Assembly (NCBI GenBank): GCA_964494345.1
Contig: CAZBSI010000003.1
Coordinates: forward strand, 319,854 to 383,853
Direction: 5' to 3'
Length of the DNA: 64,000 nt
From: DTKD01 sp964494345
GTDB lineage: Bacteria > Armatimonadota > UBA5829
The stretch's first letter is position 1. Every line of letters begins with the position of its first letter. Shown here in pieces: positions 42,252 to 52,548 of the stretch. Under the pieces are notes generated by a model, which saw nothing but the letters and a program-made list of their open reading frames with translations, searched no databases and was not told where the DNA came from. The translations under genes and the position numbers were made by a program.

Positions 42252-43193
42252 ATGAGGTTTGCACGTATCACGATCTGTACGCTGCTCATTACGGCGTTCA
42301 TTGCGACTGGTTGTGCCTATGCCCTTGAAGAGGCTGGGCTGCCTGCGGCCACTAACACTATTGAATGGGGCTATGATCTTGTCCCTGTGTTCGAGCACGC
42401 ATCGGTTAAGTATCAAGTACCGCTGCCGCTGCTTTTAGTGTTGGGGTATTACGGAAGCAACTTTGAAAACCGCGGGAATGCCCCAACCATTGAGGGCGGC
42501 TATGGTGTGATGGCTCTTCGCCAGAACGTCTATGGCGGCAACTCTCTGGCAGAAGCCGCTGCTCTGACCGGGGCTTCGGAAGAAGACCTGAAAGTCGACG
42601 CTGCGCTCAATATTATGGGCGCTGCCGCAGTGCTGGATGCCTATGCCACGCAGTTTCAGGTTGACCGAAGTGCGGGTTTAGATGCGTGGCTGGATGTCAT
42701 TATAAAATATGCAGCCATTGACGCGGTCAATGAAGAGAATCCCGTGCCCATCTTCAGCCGAATGTTTGCCATGCAGGTCTATGAGATGCTGCGAGATGGA
42801 GTCAACGCGACCAATTCTTCTGGTGAGACTTTCTATGCAGATGCTCAGAATATCGGTTCAATAGACCTTGTGTCGCTTGAGCCGCCTGGGATGAAAGCAC
42901 AGCCGAATGCCGGCTATTCAGGGGCTACATGGTATCCCGCTGCTTCGTGCAACTATTCAACAGCCAGTTACACCAAGACCTGTGTTGCAATCCACACTAT
43001 TGAAGGCTCTGCATCTGGTTGTCTGAGCTGGTTCAGAAACTGTGCCGCAAGAGTTACAGCCCACTACGTTGTCTCATACGGCGGAACCATCTGGCAGTGC
43101 GTCGACGAGTGGCATACAGCGTGGCACGTGGGCAGCGCTAACACCTGGTGCGTAGGATTAGAGCACGCCGAGCTTCCCGACTATAATGTATGA
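42252..43193 (+). CDS. mosaic amidase copy 1, 5' part (frameshifted)
   Basis: 313 residues from the ATG after AGAGGGGG. A signal peptide (CTLLITAFIATGCAYA) is followed by a helical lytic-transglycosylase-like domain (about 40-180: VKYQVPLPLLLVLGYYGSNFE and GGYGVMALRQNVYGG) and the first half of an Amidase_2 domain (TCVAIHTIEGSASGC, AWHVGSANTWCVGLEHA). Compared with copies 2 and 3 the segment after GLEH is shortened by about 17-20 bases, and translation ends seven codons later at TGA 43191-43193. The rest of the protein continues in the next frame from about 43172. Confidence 0.85.
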   Translation: MRFARITICTLLITAFIATGCAYALEEAGLPAATNTIEWGYDLVPVFEHASVKYQVPLPLLLVLGYYGSNFENRGNAPTIEGGYGVMALRQNVYGGNSLAEAAALTGASEEDLKVDAALNIMGAAAVLDAYATQFQVDRSAGLDAWLDVIIKYAAIDAVNEENPVPIFSRMFAMQVYEMLRDGVNATNSSGETFYADAQNIGSIDLVSLEPPGMKAQPNAGYSGATWYPAASCNYSTASYTKTCVAIHTIEGSASGCLSWFRNCAARVTAHYVVSYGGTIWQCVDEWHTAWHVGSANTWCVGLEHAELPDYNV

Positions 43194-46100
43194 CAAATCG
43201 GCGCTTTGTGTTCGAGATATCTGCAACAGGTGGGGCATCGCCAAAAAACGAAACCCATGCCAAAAAGGTATTCTGGGACACAACGACATTAACAATTGTT
43301 TCGTTGGCGGCGACCATATGGATCCGGGACCTGGATGGAACTGGAGCTACTATATAAACGCGGTCAATGGCACGCCCCCTGCTCCCACCTGGGCTGCAAC
43401 TTATATCAATCAATCGTATCCTTCTACCATTACCGCTGGAGAAACGGCGGTTGTGTGGGCTGAGTTTAAGAACACTGGCACCGGAACCTGGACACACTCC
43501 GCTACCTGCATAGGCACCTCCAGCCCGGCCAACCGAGTCAGCCCGTTCTATCTTTCTACAAACTGGATCAATAACTCCAGACCGTCCGATGTTGACCAGT
43601 GGCAGGTTACTACAAACCAGGTTGAGCGATATACGTTTATTATTAAAGCTCCAAACGTAAGCACGCAGACGACATACACAGAGAAGTTCAAACTGGTGCA
43701 AAACAACTCTACCTGGTTTGGGCCGGAGATTACCTGGACCATTACAGTCAAGCCTGCAACCGGAAACATAACAGGCACAGTGAAAAATTCGTTTAACAAC
43801 GAGCCTATTGCTGGTGCGAGCGTCGCGGTTACCGGTGGGCCAACAGCTACTACCAATGCTTCAGGTGTTTATACCATATCCGGCCTTGCGCCTGGCGCAA
43901 AGACTCTGACAGTCAGCAAAGCTGGCTTTGCAAATCAGACTGCCGGCGTGACAGTGACGGCAGGACAAACGGCGACAAAGAACTTCTCTCTCGAATCCAC
44001 TGACAAGACGGCGCCGACTATTCCGACGAATTTGACCGCCAATGCTGTATCTCCGAGCCAGATCAATTTGTCTTGGAGCGCATCGACGGACTCCGGCGGG
44101 GCGGGGTTGGCTGGATACATAGTCTATCGCGGTGGATCTGAGATAGGACGAGTAACGACCACATCCTATAGCGATAATGGTCTGAACGCGAATACTGCTT
44201 ACAGTTATACTGTGAAGGCGTATGACAATGCCGGCAACGTATCCGGCGCATCGAATACTGCGACTGCCACTACGCATATTGCTGCCGTCCCGATCTTCCA
44301 GGACGGATTTGCTAATCTTAACTATTGGAATGCGCTGGTCGAATACCCGATGCCTGCTGCCAACCCTGCGGCGCTGGCCAACGACAATCATAATCATGCC
44401 CAATTCCCCGGCGTGAATGCGCTCAAAACAGTGGACTCTGCAAATGGCTTGCAGGGCTGTTTGACCGGCCATACGTTTGACATTCCATTTGGGACTGCGA
44501 AGTTCGAGAGTTGGTTCTTCGATGGCTCGGGTCTTGGGTATATTGGTCAGTTCGAGGAAAGCACCGAAGGCTGGACAGGCATGCCTGACTCCTGGGCAGT
44601 CTTTGACACAATATCAGGCGGCACTAGCGGTAAGTGCCTGCGAATCAAGGACGGTGGCTGGCAGGGCGGAGCTTATAAGGAGTTCACAAGCGGTTTTGCC
44701 GTAGGTGAGGCCTATACGCTAAAACTGAGTATGAGGCTCGGCAACGAAGGGACTTGGAAGTTTGCGCCGTATATTTTTGTTCGGTTCCTGAACAGTTCCG
44801 GCGGCATTATTGGAACGGAGAACACGAAGAACATTACGGTGGACAATGCGTGGCATACATATACCCTGACCGGAACCGTGCCTACTGGCGCAACAAAAAT
44901 ACAAATCGGCCAGAATATGTATCTGAACGCTACCAAAGACTACTATTACTATATGGACGATGTCTCGTTCATCACTTCAACTGACGTCAAGGTGCACAGT
45001 AGCAGGCAGGGATTGCAGGTTCGTTGCGTAGACAGCAATGGATCACCCAAGGCAATTTACTACCTCGGCACTTACAATGCCGATCCGGGTTCTCTGGCTT
45101 CCTACAGCGGCGGATATTATAAGGTCTGCGGAGCCGGTTGCACTGGTTGGTATTGGCCTCTTGCAAACTGCAAGGAGCGAACTGCTGGTTGGCATAAGTT
45201 CACCATAGACTTCACACCATACACAGGCGCCGGCAACGAGGTTAAGTACTATATCGACGGCACGCTGGTCGGCTCTGTCGAGAGAACTTTGGATACGCAG
45301 GAAATCGGCCTGAATATGGTTGCTTACGGCTTCCACTATCGGGTCAATAATCCGGGCTGGTTCGACGACTGCGCGATGTATGCCGCTCCTCCGGTTGCGC
45401 CGCTTATGGGCACACCGCAGACTCTGTCTACGACTTCCATTCGCTGGAAGGTAACAGACAAGTCCAATAATGAGGTCGGCTTCAAGGTGGTCAACGCTGC
45501 TCAGGCTATCGTTGCCTCTGCTTCTGTTGCCAACGGTTCCGGCAGCGTGGTTAATATGGACGAAACGGGCCTGACGCCGAACACGGCTTATACTCGCACT
45601 GCTAAGGCATTTAACGGTTCACTCGACAGTTCGCCGACAGGCGCAGCTACCAAGTGGACTCTGTCCGTTGCGCCAAGCAAATCCAATGTGACCGCTGACC
45701 GTGCGGAGGGTTCTACTTCGGCTTCGCCGGATGTCACGTTTACCGCTGTCGGCGGGTTTGGAAACGGCACTGTTGAAAAGTATCTCTACGCCTGGGATGC
45801 CAGCCCGACTCATACGTGGACTGGTTCTGAAGAGATTTGGGACTCTGGTGACCTGATTCTCAAGGCTCCGACTGCGGGCAACTACTACCTGCACATTAAG
45901 GGTTATAACGGTGAGAACGTCGAAAACGGCACCCTCAACCTTGGGCCTTATGGTTACTTCAATGAGCCTCCGACTAACCCGACTTCGGTTACGGAGACTC
46001 ACGGCGCTCAGACTGAGACCTGGCAATCGACTGTCACAAAACCGTCGTTTACCTGGAGTGGTGCGACTGCTGATGCTGGAATTGCTGGTTATCTGGTCTA

Positions 46101-47172
46101 TTTCGGCGACGATTCAGAGGGCACATCGGAGAACCTGGTGACTTCGGCTGCTTACACCGCACCTGCGGCTGTGAGCACAGGCACCTACTATCTCAGGCTG
46201 CGAACCAAAGACAATGCCGGTCAGACCGCAACCAAGTGGATGACCGCGTTTGAGTTCAAATACGACGCAACCGCGCCTGACGCGCCTGAAGTGACAGATG
46301 ACGGCGACTTCACCGGGTCTACTAACAAGCTGCATGCTATGTGGTATGCCAGTGATGAGGAATCGGATGTGGTCGAGTATCAGTATGCGGTCGGCACATC
46401 TGCCGGCGCGACTAACGTGGTTGGATGGACATCTGCCGGAGTAGTGACTCAGGCCAATATCAGCATTCTTTCTCCAGGCTTGCAGCTTGGTCAGACTTAC
46501 TACATATCGGTCAAGGCTAAAAACGGCGCCGGATTGTGGAGCGCGGCAGGTTCTTCTGACGGCATCGCGCTTGCGCCGTCGGTTTTGACTATTGCAGCAG
46601 CTAAGATGCTGCCCGACGCGACCCCTGTGGCGCTGTCTAGCAAGGTCGTTACTGGCAGCTTTATGTCCGGCTTCTACATTGAGGAAGAGAACAGGACATC
46701 GGGTATTGTTGTTCTTTCTGATGGCATAATGCCAGCCTCGGGCGCTTTGGTATCCGTCGGTGGAATGATGGGCGTAAATGAGATCGGTGAGAGAGCGATT
46801 ATGAACGCTGTCGTAACGGTTGAAGCGCCTGCTGATCCGGGACGCGTGCCTGGCCCGTTGTATATTAACTGTGCTGCTCTTGGAGGCAGCGCTTTTGGCC
46901 CTTACACGGCAGGCAGAGACAGTGGCGTCGGCCTAAACAACGTCGGACTGCTGGTCAAAGTCTGCGGCAGGGTGCAATCGATCAATGAATGGGACGTCGA
47001 GATATCCGACGGCTCTGCTACTATCAGTGTGTTTGCCAGTGGCATCGAACTGCCTGAGCTGGCGGTAGGCGATTTCGTTTCAGTGGTCGGGATATCGTCA
47101 CTGGAACTTGATCCGACACTCAAGTCGATCGTCAGATTGATTGACGAGGACTCTATCATAAAGCTGAACTGA
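43186..47172 (+). CDS. mosaic amidase copy 1, 3' part (frameshifted)
   Basis: 1328 residues in the +1 frame. Even before the nominal ATG this frame reads SFPTIMYDKSALCVRDI, matching SSHPTSMYNASALLARDV of copy 2, so it is the continuation of 42252-43193. The ATG has no ribosome-binding site. It holds the rest of the amidase (GHNDINNCF, DHMDPGPGWNW), an NBR1-like Ig domain, a carboxypeptidase-regulatory-like repeat, fibronectin III domains, a lectin-like domain interrupted by a nested domain at 44530-44996, and the C-terminal OB-like domain. Without its 5' part the product would not be exported. Confidence 0.8.
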   Translation: MYDKSALCVRDICNRWGIAKKRNPCQKGILGHNDINNCFVGGDHMDPGPGWNWSYYINAVNGTPPAPTWAATYINQSYPSTITAGETAVVWAEFKNTGTGTWTHSATCIGTSSPANRVSPFYLSTNWINNSRPSDVDQWQVTTNQVERYTFIIKAPNVSTQTTYTEKFKLVQNNSTWFGPEITWTITVKPATGNITGTVKNSFNNEPIAGASVAVTGGPTATTNASGVYTISGLAPGAKTLTVSKAGFANQTAGVTVTAGQTATKNFSLESTDKTAPTIPTNLTANAVSPSQINLSWSASTDSGGAGLAGYIVYRGGSEIGRVTTTSYSDNGLNANTAYSYTVKAYDNAGNVSGASNTATATTHIAAVPIFQDGFANLNYWNALVEYPMPAANPAALANDNHNHAQFPGVNALKTVDSANGLQGCLTGHTFDIPFGTAKFESWFFDGSGLGYIGQFEESTEGWTGMPDSWAVFDTISGGTSGKCLRIKDGGWQGGAYKEFTSGFAVGEAYTLKLSMRLGNEGTWKFAPYIFVRFLNSSGGIIGTENTKNITVDNAWHTYTLTGTVPTGATKIQIGQNMYLNATKDYYYYMDDVSFITSTDVKVHSSRQGLQVRCVDSNGSPKAIYYLGTYNADPGSLASYSGGYYKVCGAGCTGWYWPLANCKERTAGWHKFTIDFTPYTGAGNEVKYYIDGTLVGSVERTLDTQEIGLNMVAYGFHYRVNNPGWFDDCAMYAAPPVAPLMGTPQTLSTTSIRWKVTDKSNNEVGFKVVNAAQAIVASASVANGSGSVVNMDETGLTPNTAYTRTAKAFNGSLDSSPTGAATKWTLSVAPSKSNVTADRAEGSTSASPDVTFTAVGGFGNGTVEKYLYAWDASPTHTWTGSEEIWDSGDLILKAPTAGNYYLHIKGYNGENVENGTLNLGPYGYFNEPPTNPTSVTETHGAQTETWQSTVTKPSFTWSGATADAGIAGYLVYFGDDSEGTSENLVTSAAYTAPAAVSTGTYYLRLRTKDNAGQTATKWMTAFEFKYDATAPDAPEVTDDGDFTGSTNKLHAMWYASDEESDVVEYQYAVGTSAGATNVVGWTSAGVVTQANISILSPGLQLGQTYYISVKAKNGAGLWSAAGSSDGIALAPSVLTIAAAKMLPDATPVALSSKVVTGSFMSGFYIEEENRTSGIVVLSDGIMPASGALVSVGGMMGVNEIGERAIMNAVVTVEAPADPGRVPGPLYINCAALGGSAFGPYTAGRDSGVGLNNVGLLVKVCGRVQSINEWDVEISDGSATISVFASGIELPELAVGDFVSVVGISSLELDPTLKSIVRLIDEDSIIKLN

Positions 47173-47193
47173 CCCCAAACAGTTCGGCTGCTT

Positions 47194-47228
47194 ACGAGGC
47201 GCGGTCTTATGGCTGCGCCTCGTTTTTT
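47194..47228 (+). terminator. terminator after copy 1
   Basis: Perfect nine-base stem acgaggcgc/gcgcctcgt followed by TTTTTT. The remaining 47229-47412 holds only AT-rich sequence before the next promoter; nothing else seen. Confidence 0.9.
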
Positions 47229-47412
47229 CGGGTCTTTATCTTACTCGATTTTGGCAAATCCTTCTGCGCAATATTGGCTTTAGTATGAGCATTGCGCTAT
47301 TCTTAGGACTTCTTCAAGGCTGCCCGGATCAATGCCGCCTATTATTATCTGCTTTGACATATTATAACTGTTACGCGTCATTCTTATTATTTTATCACCC
47401 TATCTATTGGCC

Positions 47413-47441
47413 TTGACAAACAGAGTAATCTGACGTACATT
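47413..47441 (+). promoter_or_regulatory. promoter of mosaic-amidase copy 2
   Basis: TTGACA at 47413-47418, 17 bp spacer ending ctgacg, TACATT at 47436-47441, then tccagaca. The -10 and flanks equal those of copy 3. Confidence 0.82.
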
Positions 47442-47490
47442 CCAGACAGGCGCATTTGTTTCGCATTTTATACTATTTGGGGGTATGATT

Positions 47491-50400
47491 ATGAGGTTTT
47501 ACCGTGCCGCCGTATTAGTGCTGCTTGCGGCGCTGATTGCTGCGATGGGCGTTAATGCCCAGGAACTTGAAAGGCCGCCTGCATTCTCCAACGTGCAGGA
47601 ATGGGGTTACGACCTCGGCCCAATCTTCGAGGAGGCATCTGCAAAATACCAGGTGCCGCTGCCACTGCTGCTGGCTTTGGGGCATTTTGGCAGCGCCTTT
47701 GAGAACCGCGGAGATGCTCCGACTATCGAAGGTGGCTATGGCGTGATGTCGCTTCGCCAGAATGCGTTCGGTGGAACCTCTTTGGCGGAGGCCGTCGCAT
47801 TGACGGGAGTATCTGTGGATCAGGCCAAACGCGACGCGCGATCGAATATTATGGGTGCGGCCGCCGTGCTGGATGCTTATGCCAAACAATTCCAGGTTAA
47901 TCGCAGCGCAGGTCTTGATGCGTGGCTGGATGTGGTAATCAAATATGCAGCCATTGATAAGATCGATGCGGAGAACCCGGAGCCGATATTCAGCCGTTTG
48001 TTTGCGATGGAAGTCTTCGAAAAGCTGCAAAAAGGTATTAATACGGTAAACTCGATGGGTGAGCAGTTCAGCGCTGAAGCTCAGAACATCGGATCTATCG
48101 ACCTCGCCTCTTTGCAGTTGCCTGAGATGCAGAACAGGCCGAGCGCCGGTTATTCCGGGGCAATCTGGTATCCGGCCGCGTCCTGTAACTATTCGACTGC
48201 GAGCTATAGTAAGAGTGTTTTTGTTGTGCACACTATAGAAGGCAGTGCAGCGGGCTGTTTAAGTTGGTTTAGAAACTGTGCAGCCAGGACCTCGGCTAAC
48301 TACGTCTGCTCCCAGGCTGGAACGATCTGGCAGATGGTGGACGAATGGCATACTGCATGGCACGTTGGGTGCGCTAACTCTTATTCGGTTGGTTGTGAGC
48401 ACGAAGGCTATGCAAGTTCTTCAAGCCACCCAACTTCTATGTATAATGCATCGGCTCTGCTTGCACGAGACGTCTGCAACAGGTGGGGTATTCCGAAAGT
48501 GCATAATCCCTGCCAGCGCTCGATTCTAGGGCACATCGACGTGAACAACTGCTGGTGTGGCCCTGGCCACTGGGACCCTGGCTCAGGCTGGAACTGGGGC
48601 TATTATATCCAGCAGGTGCAGGGCGGCGCGCCGCCTCCTCCCACGTGGGCAGCCACTTATGTAAATCAGTCTTATCCATCGACTATGACGGCGGGCGAAA
48701 CCGCTATTGCATGGGTGGAGTATAAAAACACAGGCAGCGGCACTTGGACCCACTCCGCCACCTGCCTGGGCACCTCCAGCCCACAGGATAGAGCCAGCCC
48801 GTTCTATAACTCAGCCAACTGGATAAACAACAAGAGGCCGTCGGATGTCGACCAATCTTCCGTTACAAATGGCCAGACGGGGCGGTTTACGTTTATCTTG
48901 AAGGCTCCGACCACGCCGGGAACTTACACAGAGAAGTATAAGCTCGTGCAAAGCAACTCTACATGGTTCGGCAGTGAGGTCACCTGGACAATTACCGTTA
49001 AAGCCGCCACCGGCAACATTACCGGAACCATTCGCAATTCGTATAACAACGATCCCCTTTCAGGAGTGACCGTTGCAGTCACCGGAGGGCCAACGGCTAC
49101 TACTAATGCTTCCGGCGTCTATACGATATCCGGACTTGCGCCAGGGGCCAAAACGTTGACGGTCTCGAAAACAGCGTTCACTACGCAGACAGCCAGCGTG
49201 ACAGTGACGGCAGGGGCGACTGCCACACAAAACTTCTCACTAGTCTCCACAGACAAGACCGCGCCGACAGCACCGACTAATCTGGCTGCCAGCGCGGTAT
49301 CTCCGAGCCAGATCAATCTGTCATGGAGCGCATCGACGGACTCCGGCGGGGCCGGATTGGCCGGCTACATAGTCTATCGCGGCGGCTCAGAGATAGGACG
49401 AGTCGCCACGACGACTTATTCCGACAACGGACTTACGCAGAACACGGCTTATAGCTACACTGTGAAAGCATACGACAATGCCGGCAACATCTCCGGCGCA
49501 TCGAACACTGCGACTGCCACCACCCAGATAGCCGCCGTCCCTATTTTCCAGGACGGGTTTGCTAATCTTAACTACTGGCAGGCGCTGGTCGAAGGCTCAA
49601 TGCCCGGTGCGAACCCGGCTGTGCTGGCCAACGACGGCACAAACCACGATCACGCCCAGTTTGCCGGGGTGAACTCGATTAAAACCGTGGATTCGGCCAA
49701 TGGTCTGCAAGGCTGCCTGAGCGGCCATACGTTTGATATTCCGTTCGGCACGGCCAAGTTCGAAAGCTGGTTCTTTGACGGCTCCGGGCTGGGATATGTC
49801 GGTCAGTTTGAAAGAGACACCGAAGGCTGGGCTATGATGCCCGACGCCTGGGCTACTTTCGAAACAGTAACTGGTGGCACCAGCAGCAAGTGCCTGAAGG
49901 TCACTGATGGTGGCTGGACAGGTGGCGCTCGCAAGGAATTCACCGGCGGTTTTGCTGTTGGCGAGGCTTACACGCTGAAAATGAGCGTGAAGATCGCTAA
50001 CGAAGGCACCTGGGGCACTGCTCCTTACGCGTTTGTGCGGTGTTTGAACAGCTCCGGTGGAATCATTGAGGAGAAAAATGCAAACCTGACACTCGATAAC
50101 GCGTGGCACACCTACACGATTACCGGTACAATCCCGTCTGGTACAACGAAGATCTGGATTGGCCAGTATATGTATCTCAATGCCACCAAGACTTATTCCT
50201 ATTACGTCGACGCTGTTTCCTTTGTGAGTTCGACCGACGTTAAGACTCGCAGCAGCAGGCAGGGCTTGCAGGTGCGGTGCGTGGACCCGATTACAGGTGG
50301 GCCTAAGGCCATCTACTATCTGGGAACCTACAACGCGTCGCCTGGTTCGCTTGGCTCCTACAGTGGCGGATATTACAAGGTCTGCGGGGCTGGTTGCACT

Positions 50401-52422
50401 AATTGGTATTGGCCTCTCGCGAATTGTGTTGAGCGCACCCCCGGATGGCATAAGTTCACCATTGACTTCACGCCATACACAGGCGCTGGAAACGAGGTTA
50501 AATACTATATCGACGGCACTCTGGTCGGCTCTGTCGAGAGGACTGAGGATACTCAGAATATCGGTCTGAATATGGTGGCTTATGGCTTCCATTATCGCGT
50601 AAACAACGTCGGCTGGTTCGACGACTGTGCGATGTATGCCGCACCTCCGGTTGCGCCGGTTATGGGCACACCGCAGACGTTGTCTACCACTTCCATTCGC
50701 TGGAAGGTAACGGACAAGTCTAATAACGAGGTCGGCTTCAAGGTGGTCAATGCTGCTCAGGCTATCGTTGCCTCTGCTCCAGTTGCCAACGGTTCCGGCA
50801 GCGTGGTTAACATGGACGAGACCGGCCTTGCACCGAACACGGCTTATACTCGCACGGCCAAGGCATTTAACGGCTCACTTGACAGTTCACCGACAGGCGC
50901 TGCTACCAAGTGGACCCTGTCTGTTCCTCCGACTAAATCTAACGTGACTGCCGACCGCGCTGAAGGCTCTTCTTCGGCTTCGTCGGATGTTACCTTCACC
51001 GCCGTCGGCGGGTTTGGAAGCGGCACCGTTGCTAAGTATCTCTACGCCTGGGACACCAGCCCGACTCATACGTGGACTGGTTCTGAAGAGGTTTGGGACT
51101 CCGGAGATTTGATTCTGAATGCTCCGGCTGCGGGTAATTACTACCTGCACGTTAAAGGTTACAACGGTGAGAACGTCGAAAATGGCACTCTCAACCTTGG
51201 ACCTTATGGTTATTTCAACGAGCCTCCGACCAACCCGACTTCGGTTACTGAGACTCATGATGCACAGAACGGAACCTGGCAATCGACCGTTTCGGCTCCT
51301 TCATTCACCTGGAGTGGCGCGACGGCTGACGCGGGAATTGCCGGCTATCTGGTCTACTTTGGAACCGATCCGGATGGCACTTCGGAGAATTTGGTGACCT
51401 CCGCCGCTTACACCCCGGCGGCTGTGAGCACGGGCGCCTACTATCTGAGGCTTCGCACAAAGGACACTCTCGGCCAGACCGCGACCAAATGGATGACCGC
51501 GTTTGAGTTCAAATACGACGCAACCGCGCCTGACGCGCCGGAAGTTATGGATGACGGCGACTTCACCGGTTCTGCCAGTGAGCTTCATGCCACGTGGTAT
51601 GCGGGCGATTCGGAGTCGGATGTAGTCGAGTATCAGTATGCGATTGGCACGTCCGCCGGCGCATCTGACGTCGTAGCCTGGACATCAGCAGGCGATGCTA
51701 TGCAGGCTACTATCAGCATTCCAGGTCAGGGCTTGCAGCTTGGTCAGAGCTACTTCATATCGGTCAAGGCCAGGAATGGCGCCGGATTGTGGAGTGCGGC
51801 AGGGTCTTCGGACGGCATCGCGCTGGCTCCGTCGGTTCTTAGCATCGGTGCGGCCAAACTTCTGCCTAATGCGACCCCTGTGGCGCTTTCTAACAAGATA
51901 GTCACCGCCAGCTTTATGTCCAGCTTCTACATTGAAGAGATAAACAGGACATCAGGCATACTGGTGCTGTCGGATATGCCGCCGGCAAAAGGCTCTGTGG
52001 TGACGGTTGGCGGAATGATGGGCGAGAACGCCATTGGCGAGAGAGCGATTCTCAACGGCGTTGTGACCATTGAAGCGGCTGCCGATCTTTCGAGGATTCC
52101 TGGGCCGCTGTATACTAACTGCTCTGCGCTCGGCGGCAGCACATTCGGCCTGTACACAGCGGGCAGAGACGGCGGATTCGGCCTTAACAATGTCGGGTTG
52201 CTGGTCAAAGTCTGCGGCAGGGTGCAATCAATCAACGACTGGGACGTCGAGATATCCGACGGCTCTGCTACCATCAGCGTATTCGCCGGCGGAGTCCGGC
52301 TTCCGGAGTTGAAAGTCGGTGACTTCGTTTCAGTGGTCGGTATCTCGTCGCTGGAACTCGATCCGACTCTTAAATCGATCGTTCGATTGGTTGAGCAGAA
52401 CGGGATAACTAAGCTGGACTAA
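47491..52422 (+). CDS. secreted mosaic peptidoglycan amidase, copy 2 (intact, with nested domain)
   Basis: 1643 residues from the second ATG (MRFYRAAV), seven bases after GGGGG; an ATG two codons upstream also fits. Order: signal peptide 1-23; lytic-transglycosylase-like helical domain about 40-180 (KYQVPLPLLLALGHFGSAFE); Amidase_2 about 215-375 with zinc ligands His247, His348 and Asp362 (VVHTIEG, GHIDVN, WDPG); NBR1-like Ig 385-505; carboxypeptidase-regulatory-like 508-585; fibronectin III 588-678; lectin-like domain 685-1052 interrupted at about 766-920 by a jelly-roll-type carbohydrate-binding-like domain; further fibronectin-like repeats to about 1445; OB-like C-terminal domain. Many Cys residues occur in the amidase. 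It should cut the stem peptide from muramic acid. Whether the target is self or foreign wall is unknown. Confidence 0.85.
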   Translation: MRFYRAAVLVLLAALIAAMGVNAQELERPPAFSNVQEWGYDLGPIFEEASAKYQVPLPLLLALGHFGSAFENRGDAPTIEGGYGVMSLRQNAFGGTSLAEAVALTGVSVDQAKRDARSNIMGAAAVLDAYAKQFQVNRSAGLDAWLDVVIKYAAIDKIDAENPEPIFSRLFAMEVFEKLQKGINTVNSMGEQFSAEAQNIGSIDLASLQLPEMQNRPSAGYSGAIWYPAASCNYSTASYSKSVFVVHTIEGSAAGCLSWFRNCAARTSANYVCSQAGTIWQMVDEWHTAWHVGCANSYSVGCEHEGYASSSSHPTSMYNASALLARDVCNRWGIPKVHNPCQRSILGHIDVNNCWCGPGHWDPGSGWNWGYYIQQVQGGAPPPPTWAATYVNQSYPSTMTAGETAIAWVEYKNTGSGTWTHSATCLGTSSPQDRASPFYNSANWINNKRPSDVDQSSVTNGQTGRFTFILKAPTTPGTYTEKYKLVQSNSTWFGSEVTWTITVKAATGNITGTIRNSYNNDPLSGVTVAVTGGPTATTNASGVYTISGLAPGAKTLTVSKTAFTTQTASVTVTAGATATQNFSLVSTDKTAPTAPTNLAASAVSPSQINLSWSASTDSGGAGLAGYIVYRGGSEIGRVATTTYSDNGLTQNTAYSYTVKAYDNAGNISGASNTATATTQIAAVPIFQDGFANLNYWQALVEGSMPGANPAVLANDGTNHDHAQFAGVNSIKTVDSANGLQGCLSGHTFDIPFGTAKFESWFFDGSGLGYVGQFERDTEGWAMMPDAWATFETVTGGTSSKCLKVTDGGWTGGARKEFTGGFAVGEAYTLKMSVKIANEGTWGTAPYAFVRCLNSSGGIIEEKNANLTLDNAWHTYTITGTIPSGTTKIWIGQYMYLNATKTYSYYVDAVSFVSSTDVKTRSSRQGLQVRCVDPITGGPKAIYYLGTYNASPGSLGSYSGGYYKVCGAGCTNWYWPLANCVERTPGWHKFTIDFTPYTGAGNEVKYYIDGTLVGSVERTEDTQNIGLNMVAYGFHYRVNNVGWFDDCAMYAAPPVAPVMGTPQTLSTTSIRWKVTDKSNNEVGFKVVNAAQAIVASAPVANGSGSVVNMDETGLAPNTAYTRTAKAFNGSLDSSPTGAATKWTLSVPPTKSNVTADRAEGSSSASSDVTFTAVGGFGSGTVAKYLYAWDTSPTHTWTGSEEVWDSGDLILNAPAAGNYYLHVKGYNGENVENGTLNLGPYGYFNEPPTNPTSVTETHDAQNGTWQSTVSAPSFTWSGATADAGIAGYLVYFGTDPDGTSENLVTSAAYTPAAVSTGAYYLRLRTKDTLGQTATKWMTAFEFKYDATAPDAPEVMDDGDFTGSASELHATWYAGDSESDVVEYQYAIGTSAGASDVVAWTSAGDAMQATISIPGQGLQLGQSYFISVKARNGAGLWSAAGSSDGIALAPSVLSIGAAKLLPNATPVALSNKIVTASFMSSFYIEEINRTSGILVLSDMPPAKGSVVTVGGMMGENAIGERAILNGVVTIEAAADLSRIPGPLYTNCSALGGSTFGLYTAGRDGGFGLNNVGLLVKVCGRVQSINDWDVEISDGSATISVFAGGVRLPELKVGDFVSVVGISSLELDPTLKSIVRLVEQNGITKLD

Positions 52423-52440
52423 ATTCGGCTGTTAGTAACT

Positions 52441-52475
52441 GAGGGCGTCATCGCCGGATGGCGCCCTCTTTTCTA
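52441..52475 (+). terminator. terminator after copy 2
   Basis: gagggcg (52441-52447) pairs with cgccctc (52462-52468), followed by ttttct. Confidence 0.75.
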
Positions 52476-52548
52476 TTATTCAGCTTCAAAGCAGCTCCGA
52501 TTGTGGCCTCCGCAGGCTGCGATCTTTAACATTTTTTCAAATCTGGTA

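Noticed and set aside
43160..43195. Programmed ribosomal frameshift in copy 1
   Set aside because: No slippery heptamer or stimulatory structure is apparent, and the paralogues show a net deletion at the site, which explains the shift better.
49597..50592. 331-codon minus-strand frame in mosaic copy 2
   Set aside because: It is a shadow of the repetitive coding strand; homologous shadows appear in copies 1 and 3.
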